Part shown: positions 21,507 through 27,789 of the stretch, piece by piece
How the letters are laid out: each line of letters begins with the position of its first letter
Numbering within the stretch: position 1 is the first letter of the stretch
NCBI GenBank assembly: GCA_041658565.1
Contig: JBAZZY010000031.1
Span: forward strand, 1 to 27,789
From: Actinomycetota bacterium
GTDB taxonomy: Bacteria > Actinomycetota > AC-67
Direction of reading: 5' to 3'
Length of the DNA: 27,789 bases
Position numbers and translations under genes: made by a program
The notes under the pieces: model-generated
What the model was told of the DNA's origin: nothing
Seen by the model: the letters and a program-made list of their open reading frames with translations, nothing else
Database searches by the model: none

Positions 21507-22160
21507 ATGAGGAAGACGGGAACCTTGTCCCGAGTGGCGGGTCGTTTTGGCGGCAACAGCCTCACGCGGAAGATTCTGATGTCGGTCGGCGTGCTCGGTG
21601 CCGCGGCAAGTATTGCGGGACTGGGCACGTTCGCCTCGTTCACGAGCACTTCGTCGGCGTCCCAGACCGTCGCATCGGGATCCGTAACGATTGCGCTCGG
21701 CGCGACCGGCGCGGCGACCAACCGATTGACCGTGAACGCAACCGGAATCGTCCCGGGCGACACGATGCAGCGAAGCTTCAACATTGCGAACTCCGGCTCG
21801 CAGAACTTGGCGTCGGTTACTCTCACGTCGAGCGCGACGACGAGTTCCGCGCTCGACACCGACGCCACCGACGGACTGCAGATGGTTATTGACCGGTGTT
21901 CGGTCGCGTGGACGGAGTCCGGAACAACTCCTGCATTCACGTACACGTGTGGCGGTACGACTTCATCGGTGATCGCATCGCGCGCCGTTATCGGCAGCGC
22001 CGTTTCGATGTCCAACCTCACGGTGACGACCGCGGGCAACACCGACTACTTGCGCCTTACGTTGACTTTGCCGAGTACGGCGGGGAACACGCTTCAAAGC
22101 CTGACCTCGACGATTCAGTACTCCTTCACCGGCACGCAGCGCGCGGCCACCAACAAGTAG
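21507..22160 (+). CDS. TasA/camelysin-like SipW-dependent surface protein
   Basis: ATG 21507 has GAAGGAGAG at 6 nt; I reject the in-frame ATG at 21414. The 217-residue protein has a basic N-terminus (LTRKILMSVG), a hydrophobic segment and GLGTFASFTSTSSA. The pattern GTFAxFT at the signal end is the hallmark of SipW-processed TasA/CalY proteins. The rest is a Ser/Thr-rich beta sandwich (VTIALGATGAATNRLTVNATGIVPGDTMQRSFNIANSGSQNLASVTL) with a Cys pair (RCSV, YTCGG). IVPGDTMQRSFNIANSGS resembles the strand motif of camelysin domains. In Bacillus TasA forms amyloid-like biofilm fibres. Fibre formation here is inference. The signal peptidase gene follows 61 nt later. Confidence 0.82.
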   Translation: MRKTGTLSRVAGRFGGNSLTRKILMSVGVLGAAASIAGLGTFASFTSTSSASQTVASGSVTIALGATGAATNRLTVNATGIVPGDTMQRSFNIANSGSQNLASVTLTSSATTSSALDTDATDGLQMVIDRCSVAWTESGTTPAFTYTCGGTTSSVIASRAVIGSAVSMSNLTVTTAGNTDYLRLTLTLPSTAGNTLQSLTSTIQYSFTGTQRAATNK

Positions 22161-22221
22161 CCGGCCGGCAGCCATGACGGAGGCCGCGGCGTCAGCCGCG
22201 GCCTCCACCTAGGCGGGAGAT

Positions 22222-22764
22222 ATGAAACGAATCGCGAAGCTCTTGGGGATCACAACCAGAGCCGCCGTCCGGACATTGATCGTCGCCAGTGTCGTGCTCC
22301 TGCTGGCGATCGGGATCGGTCCGCGCAGCGGTCGCTACCGGACACTCACCGTGCTGTCGGACAGCATGCGGCCGATCATGCCGGTGGGATCGGTGATCGT
22401 CGTTACGCCGGTGCCGGTCACATCGCTGCGGGTGGGCGACGTCATCACCTACGAGGCGCCCTTGGACGATCACCGCGTCGTCACCCATCGCGTGATCGAT
22501 TTGCGCCGGCAAGACGGCGGCATCGTGGTGCGAACGAAGGGGGACGCTAGTTCCGAGGTCGATCCGTGGCGCGCGCGCATCGACACGCCGGAGGTTTGGC
22601 GGATGCGGGCTGTGGTCCCGCGTCTGGGATGGGGGATCCACGCGCTGCGGGCGCCGTCGGTGCGCCGGGCGGCGCTGTTCGTGCTCCCCGTGATTGCCGC
22701 GTTGCTGTGGCTCGTGCAGATCTGGGGAGCCTCGCCGCCTCGCAGGGAACCGAGAGTGATCTGA
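22222..22764 (+). CDS. sipW: SipW-type signal peptidase I (S26B)
   Basis: A 180-residue membrane protease. The N-terminal TM is IVASVVLLLAIGIGP, the catalytic Ser motif VLSDSMRP (Ser48), followed by PVGSVIVV and LRVGDVITYE. The general base is His89 in VVTHRVID, not Lys, which marks the ER/archaeal (S26B) class to which SipW belongs. The TKGDASSEVDPW box carries the conserved Asp. A second TM is near residues 150-168. ATG 22222 has GGCGGGAGA about 5 nt upstream. It very likely cleaves the GTFASFT-type signal of the preceding gene, and possibly the GTFNSA-type signal of the next. Confidence 0.9.
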   Translation: MKRIAKLLGITTRAAVRTLIVASVVLLLAIGIGPRSGRYRTLTVLSDSMRPIMPVGSVIVVTPVPVTSLRVGDVITYEAPLDDHRVVTHRVIDLRRQDGGIVVRTKGDASSEVDPWRARIDTPEVWRMRAVVPRLGWGIHALRAPSVRRAALFVLPVIAALLWLVQIWGASPPRREPRVI

Positions 22765-22767
22765 ACC

Positions 22768-23238
22768 GTGCCAAGGAGACGAGCCCGTGAGCCCGCCGCG
22801 CGCGCGCGGCGGCTTACCTACGTCGTCCTGGCCGGGGTCATGGTGTGGGGACACTTGGATGCCACAGCGCTCGGCACCTTCAACTCCGCGCCGTCGCCTC
22901 CGTCGATGACGGTTGCCAGCGCGACTCTGGAGTCCGCAAGCAGCCTGTCCGCGGCGAACCAGAACTGCGTCGTCGCGACTTCTACGGAGGTGAGACTCAC
23001 GTGGACGGCAACTTCGTCGACGTGGGCCGACGGCTACGAGATCTTCCGGTCCCTGATCAGCGGTGGTCCTTACACTTCGAAGGGAACCGTGAGCGGGCAG
23101 TCGACCGTGACGTGGACCGACACGACGCCGTTGTTCTCGACCACGTACTACTACGTCGTCAAGGCGACGAAGAACAACTGGCGGAGTGCGAACTCGAACC
23201 AGGCTTCGATCACGACGCCCACGCTGCTGTGCGCGTGA
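22768..23238 (+). CDS. Secreted fibronectin type III-like surface protein
   Basis: A 156-residue product from a GTG four bases after the sipW stop. It has an Arg-rich start (PRRRAREPAARARR), a hydrophobic segment (YVVLAGVMVWG) and ATALGTFNSAPSPPS, a signal end reminiscent of SipW substrates (GTF). The mature part is a single FnIII-like domain: EVRLTWTATSSTWADGYEIFRS, STVTWTDTT, TYYYVVKATKNNWRSANSN. Cysteines near residues 67 and 155 could form one disulfide. The position directly after sipW suggests a second substrate or a minor component of the same surface structure. No ribosome site is obvious at the GTG, so expression may rely on coupling to sipW. Confidence 0.72.
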   Translation: MPRRRAREPAARARRLTYVVLAGVMVWGHLDATALGTFNSAPSPPSMTVASATLESASSLSAANQNCVVATSTEVRLTWTATSSTWADGYEIFRSLISGGPYTSKGTVSGQSTVTWTDTTPLFSTTYYYVVKATKNNWRSANSNQASITTPTLLCA

Positions 23239-23249
23239 GCCCCGCGCGG

Positions 23250-23255
23250 TAGCAT
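23250..23255 (+). promoter_or_regulatory. Predicted -10 giving a leaderless mRNA
   Basis: GGTAGCAT contains TAGCAT, 6 nt before the ATG at 23262; transcription would start at the initiation codon. Confidence 0.45.
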
Positions 23256-23261
23256 CGAGCG

Positions 23262-23759
23262 ATGCGACTTCGCGTCTTGTGCCCCCTGTTGCTGACTGCT
23301 GCGTTCGCGACGCCGGTGCTTGCCGCGACATCGGTTCCCAAGATCGCGGTTCAGATCGTGTCGGCGACCAGCGTCGGCGAGGTCACGGTTCGTCTCACGA
23401 ACGCCGGCGAGACGCCGTCCGGGAAATTCAGTTTGGAGATGACGGCCGTTCGCCGGGACAAGGAAGTCGCACGCGCGGAGTTCTCGCAGGCCTCGCTGGA
23501 CGCTCACGAGTCGCGCGTCGTGCCCTGGGACTTGAAGTTGCCCGACGGAACCTATGTCGTGCGTGCGCGCGCCCTTGTGGGTACGACGCTGCTCGAGGAA
23601 GAGATCGCGGCCATGCGCGTCGGTAAGCCGCCATCGAACAGTGCGCCGGGGATCGGGCGCGGCGTCGCGGTCGTCGTGGCGGTGATGCTGGCGGCGGTCT
23701 CGGGCATCATCCTGCTATACGCGCGCCGCCGCCGTCTTACTCGAACTGCAAGGCGCTGA
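23262..23759 (+). CDS. Exported protein with beta-sandwich domain and C-terminal membrane anchor
   Basis: A 165-residue product. The signal peptide is LRVLCPLLLTAAFATPVLA. A mature ~90-residue beta-rich domain resembles CARDB/Ig-like modules (VQIVSATSVGEVTVRLTNAGETPSGKFSLEM, RVVPWDLKLPDGTYVVRARALV). A C-terminal TM (VAVVVAVMLAAVSGIILLY) is followed by the stop-transfer tail ARRRRLTRTARR. It is therefore an extracellular domain tethered to the membrane, possibly an anchor or assembly factor for the neighbouring SipW-processed proteins; that role is inference. It has its own -10 and converges with the MacB-like permease, the coding ends overlapping by 23 bp. Confidence 0.75.
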   Translation: MRLRVLCPLLLTAAFATPVLAATSVPKIAVQIVSATSVGEVTVRLTNAGETPSGKFSLEMTAVRRDKEVARAEFSQASLDAHESRVVPWDLKLPDGTYVVRARALVGTTLLEEEIAAMRVGKPPSNSAPGIGRGVAVVVAVMLAAVSGIILLYARRRRLTRTARR

Positions 23760-26221
23760 CGACTTCCAGCCGGGCGGCGCGCCGCCCGGGCGCGACCGCG
23801 GCCACAACGGCCATGATTACCCCGAAGACGCCGACGACCGGTATCCATCCCGAAGGGTAGACGTAGGCGATGTCGAACGAGAACGCGTCTGCCACGCCGC
23901 GTACGGCGAGCAGGGACATAACCAGTCCCAGCGGCAGCGACAACACGAACGCGACGAGCCCCAGCGTGGCCGACTCAACGAGCACCATCCGCCAGATCTG
24001 ACTTCGCGTCGCGCCGATCGCTCGCAGCACGCCGATCTCGCGGTATCTCTGCAGCACCGACATCGCAAGGGTGTTCGCCAGGCCGAGCAGACCCACGATC
24101 GCGGCGACCCCCAGGATTGCGTAGAAGATGTTGAAGAACCGGCCGAACTGCTCCTTGGCGTCCTGCTTGGTTTCGGCCGCAGTGTCCACCGCCACGTTGT
24201 AACGCGCGGCGAGCGTGCGATCGATCTGCGCTCGGACGGCCTCGAGGTTCGCTTCCGGAGCGAGGTTGGCGAGGTAGGAGTTGGGATCGCCGGCGTTGAA
24301 GTAGCGTCGACCGTCGGCGATCCCGACGGTGATGGCGGGGATGCCGCCGATCGTCAGGTATGTGCCGGCGACACGGAACTCCTTCACGCCCTGAGTGGTT
24401 TGCAGGTGCACGGAACTTCCGACGTGCAGGCCTCCCTCCTGGACGCCGTAGACGCCGGAACTCGGAGCAAGGATTGATCCGCCGCGCTCCAGCGCTTCGC
24501 GCGCGCCGCGTTCGGTACCTTCGGCGAGAGAGAACCCGGCGACGTCGAAGTAGGTGCGTGGATCCAGAATGCGCGCGAATCCATCGGCCGGCTTGCCGGT
24601 GTCGGGATCGACGAACTGGACCTGAGCAAACCGGATCGGCGTGAAGTCGCCGATTCCCTTGATGCCGTCGAGGTCTTTCTCAAACGAAGGTGCGAGCGTT
24701 CCCGTCGGCCGGTCTCCGGTCGGATGCAAGAACAGGTCGGCGCCGAACTGGCGGTCGATGGCTTCCTGCATTGCGCGGTCCATCGTCGTGTACAGGCCGC
24801 CGATCGAGAAGATCATCGCCATGACCACCATGATCAGTGCGAGCGTGTACGCCGAACGGCTGCGTTCTTTGACCAGGTGCAGCACCGCGACATCGCCGAC
24901 GCCGCGCGCGATCCGGTTGGTCAAGCGTCCGAGGACGCGCGCCAGCGGACGCAGCAGCAGCGGGGTGAGCAGCACCGCGCCGAGCAGCAGCAGCGGACTG
25001 CCGGCCGGACCCGCTCCGCCGCCGGTGAGTCCGATGCCGACTCCCGCCGCCGTCGCGAGCAAGCCGAAGATCCAGGCGCGCGACAAGTGCGTTTCCGCGG
25101 CGTAGTTGCCGCGCATCGCTACGACCGGGCTCAGGTGCCCTGCGCGCCTTGCCGGAACGAGCGACGACACCAGAGTCGTTAGGATGCCGACGATCACGGC
25201 CGTCACGAGAGTGCTTCTTGTCACCGTGAGGCCGGGCAGATCGATGCGGAACAGATTTGAGACGAGCGCGACGAGTCCCTTTGCAAGCGCAAGTCCCAGC
25301 ACCAGGCCGCCGGCCGTCGAGACCGTGCCGAGCACAAGCGCTTCCACGATGACCACGCGGCGGATTTGTCCGCGCGTCGCGCCGAGCGCGCGCATCGTGC
25401 CGTATACGCGTACGCGCTCGATCACGGCCATCGACAGAGTGAGGTAGATCAAGAACGCGCCGACGAACAGCACGATCCCGGCGAAGAACGTGAACACCGC
25501 GCCGAGGATGTCTAGGAAGTCGCGGAATCCTTGCGCGACTGTGGAGGCGTTCTCGAAGCGGATTTCCGAACCCGCGCTCTCGCCGTTGGTCTCGATCCAC
25601 TTCTCGACGTCGATGCCGTCGTCCAGGGCCAGGCGCGCGCCCGACACCACCGGACCGGCGTCCATCAGTGCGCGCGCCGTTGCGAGCGAAGTGAACACGA
25701 CGTCGCCCTGGTTGGTTCGGCCCGCGCCGGTGTCTTCCAGGACGCCGGCAATACGCACTTGTTGAATCCCGCGCGGTGTGCCCAGCGGCATCATCGTTCC
25801 GGCTTTCAGGCCGAGCCGATCGAGCAAGCGCTGAGGAACGATCGCCTCGGTCGCGCCATCGCGGTAGAAGTCGCCTCGGGCGAGCGTGAATGTCTGCAGC
25901 CGACGGGCTGCAGCGAGATCGGATCCGATCACTTCGACTTGGACGGGGTCGGCCACTGCCGGGGTCTTGAAGGAGCCGGCGAAGCGGTAGTCCCCGATAG
26001 CAACGCGCACACCGGGAAGCGCCGCAAGGCGCGGAACGATCGACTCCGGCACGGTCGCATCGAAGGCGCCGGGCGGACCTGCGAGCACGTCGGCATCGCC
26101 GACGAAGTCGCTGATCAGTCGGTCCACGCCGGTCTGCGTCGTCGCGTTGGACACCAGCACCCCGAAAAGCACAGCGACGCCCAGGATGATTCCCCCGGCG
26201 GTCAGGACCGAGCGGCCCTTC

Positions 26222-27004
<783 letters not shown>

Positions 27005-27045
27005 GCCCCGCATTCAACAGGCGGGTGCGGCGCGCGGCAACTGCG

Positions 27046-27051
27046 TACCAT
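27046..27051 (+). promoter_or_regulatory. Predicted -10 of tadA, leaderless
   Basis: TACCAT 7 nt before the ATG at 27059. It overlaps the other in-frame ATG (27050), which argues that translation begins at 27059. Confidence 0.45.
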
Positions 27052-27058
27052 GGCGTAC

Positions 27059-27505
27059 ATGGACGAATCGTTCATGCGACAGGCCTTGGAAGAGGCGCGC
27101 GCGGCCACCGCGTTCGGCGACGTGCCGATCGGATGCGTCGTCGTTCGCGGCGGCGAGGTGATCGCGCGCGCGCGCAACGAGCGCGAGCGCGACCGCGACC
27201 CCACTGCGCACGCCGAGATCCTGGCCTTGCGCGCGGCGGCAGAAGCCGTCGGGGAGTGGAGGCTCACCGGTTGCACGCTCTACGTCACCCTGGAGCCGTG
27301 CGCGATGTGCGCGGGGGCGCTGGTGCTGGCGCGCGTGGAACGCCTGGTGTTCGGGGCCGAGGATCCTAAGGCCGGGGCGGTCGGGTCACTGTTTGATATT
27401 CCCCGTGATCCCCGGCTGAATCACAACGTTGCCGTCACCCGCGGCGTGCTCGCCGAGGAGTGCGGCGCGGTGCTGCGCGAGTTCTTCGCCGAGCGCCGGA
27501 CGTAG
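27059..27505 (+). CDS. tadA: tRNA adenosine(34) deaminase TadA
   Basis: A 148-residue cytidine/adenosine deaminase-fold enzyme. The zinc site is TAHAEIL (His51 ligand, Glu53 proton shuttle) and PCAMC (Cys81, Cys84), with the TadA-specific VTLEPCAMCAGAL and FGAEDPKAGAVGSL. It converts A34 to inosine in tRNA-Arg(ACG) so that CGU, CGC and CGA are read. I chose ATG 27059, not 27050, because the -10 TACCAT overlaps 27050 and the product then starts MDESFMRQALEEAR like other TadA proteins. It is followed by tRNA-Ser(CGA). The expected substrate tRNA gene is in this window at 17708. Confidence 0.93.
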   Translation: MDESFMRQALEEARAATAFGDVPIGCVVVRGGEVIARARNERERDRDPTAHAEILALRAAAEAVGEWRLTGCTLYVTLEPCAMCAGALVLARVERLVFGAEDPKAGAVGSLFDIPRDPRLNHNVAVTRGVLAEECGAVLREFFAERRT

Positions 27506-27530
27506 CGCTCCGGGGTCCGGGTGACCCTGG

Positions 27531-27536
27531 TACCAT
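27531..27536 (+). promoter_or_regulatory. Predicted -10 element of tRNA-Ser(CGA)
   Basis: GGTACCAT contains TACCAT, 7 nt before the tRNA 5' end. It resembles the elements before the other tRNAs. Confidence 0.45.
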
Positions 27537-27543
27537 GCCCGGC

Positions 27544-27632
27544 GGAGAGGTGCGAGAGCGGCCGAATCGGGGCGCCTCGAAAGCGTCTAGGGGCTTTGCG
27601 GTCCCTCGCGGGTTCAAATCCCGCCCTCTCCG
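27544..27632 (+). tRNA. tRNA-Ser (anticodon CGA)
   Basis: Acceptor GGAGAGG pairs with CCTCTCC, discriminator G at 27632. The anticodon arm is GGCGC-CTCGAAA-GCGTC with CGA at 27578-27580 (one G-U in the stem). A long variable arm and T arm GCGGGTTCAAATCCCGC follow. No CCA is encoded. It reads UCG. Confidence 0.95.
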
Positions 27633-27662
27633 AGGCGGCACAGCAAAAGCCGCGCCGCCTCG
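27631..27662 (+). terminator. Hairpin terminator after tRNA-Ser(CGA)
   Basis: CGAGGCGGC (27631-27639) pairs with GCCGCCTCG (27654-27662). A second, shorter hairpin, GCCGGG/CCCGGC at 27665-27690, encloses a T-rich loop (TTTCTCTTTT). Confidence 0.65.
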
Positions 27663-27789
27663 GAGCCGGGCGGGTTTCTCTTTTCCCGGCGCTGGATCAC
27701 CCTCGATGTTTGAATCTTGACATTCGGGGCTTTCGACGCAAAGCTACCAACATCCTGTTACTGCTTCGCGCGCCCGGAACCTTGGGCGC
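27663..27789. other. Non-coding right end with a possible -35 element
   Basis: No gene is recognisable. TTGACA at 27717-27722 is a good -35 match on +. Spacings of 17-21 bp lead to AAAGCTACCAA, a weak -10. GCGCCC and GGGCGC at the very end could begin a structured RNA, but the window stops there. Confidence 0.3.

Noticed and set aside
27663..27789. SRP (4.5S) RNA gene after tRNA-Ser
   Set aside because: Location next to tadA and tRNA-Ser invites it, but the conserved GGAAGGGAGCA-type domain IV loop is not visible before the window ends.

Overview
The window is high-GC DNA that looks like an uncultured actinobacterium. The evidence is very GC-rich coding sequence full of GCGCGC runs (mostly Ala-Arg codon pairs), GTG/TTG starts, tRNA genes without encoded CCA, and recurrent TAnnnT -10 elements, several of them 6-10 nt from a start codon as in leaderless transcripts. 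No ribosomal marker is present, so the lineage is an inference.

Layout. 1-605: start of a secreted trypsin-like protease that runs off the left edge. 662-750: tRNA-Ser(UGA). 845-1684: a surface protein with a Pro/Ser/Thr tail. About 1690-3076: a minus-strand run of small genes (remnant of an Mrr-like membrane protein, 2H phosphoesterase, nucleoside deoxyribosyltransferase-like) separated by one convincing and one degenerate attC-like palindrome; this reads as integron gene cassettes without an integrase. 3152-3694 holds no gene I recognise. 3708-5582: a multi-TM protein and an exported metallo-beta-lactamase-fold hydrolase, convergent over a hairpin. 5719-8499: lutABC (lactate oxidation). 8569-10858: an acyl-CoA dehydrogenase of ACAD10/11 type followed 7 nt later by an APH-type kinase, resembling the LvaC/LvaA route for 4-hydroxyacyl-CoA; then a DUF302 protein. 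11322-14077: two tandem paralogous membrane histidine kinases, each 426 aa, with no response regulator. 14250-15902: Pit phosphate transporter and its DUF47/PhoU-like partner. 16046-17781: tRNA-Ser(GCU), a cupredoxin-fused multicopper oxidase with a palindrome in its leader, and tRNA-Arg(ACG). 17879-18892: AbiEi-like/DUF559 protein. 18876-21326: ABC-2 exporter (ATPase, permease) and a CcmH-like protein. 21507-23759: a SipW signal peptidase with a TasA/camelysin-like substrate and two small surface proteins. 23737-27004: MacB-like ATPase and FtsX-type permease. 27059-27632: tadA and tRNA-Ser(CGA).

Most striking. (1) The cassette-like cluster at 2027-3076, where one stop codon lies inside an attC core site. 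(2) The SipW/TasA-like export and fibre module, whose mRNA leader can form an 11-bp helix that buries the Shine-Dalgarno sequence of the TasA-like gene; this is the best candidate for an undescribed regulated system here. (3) The separate-gene version of the animal ACAD10/11 fusion. (4) tadA together with tRNA-Arg(ACG), its expected substrate, in one window with three serine tRNAs.
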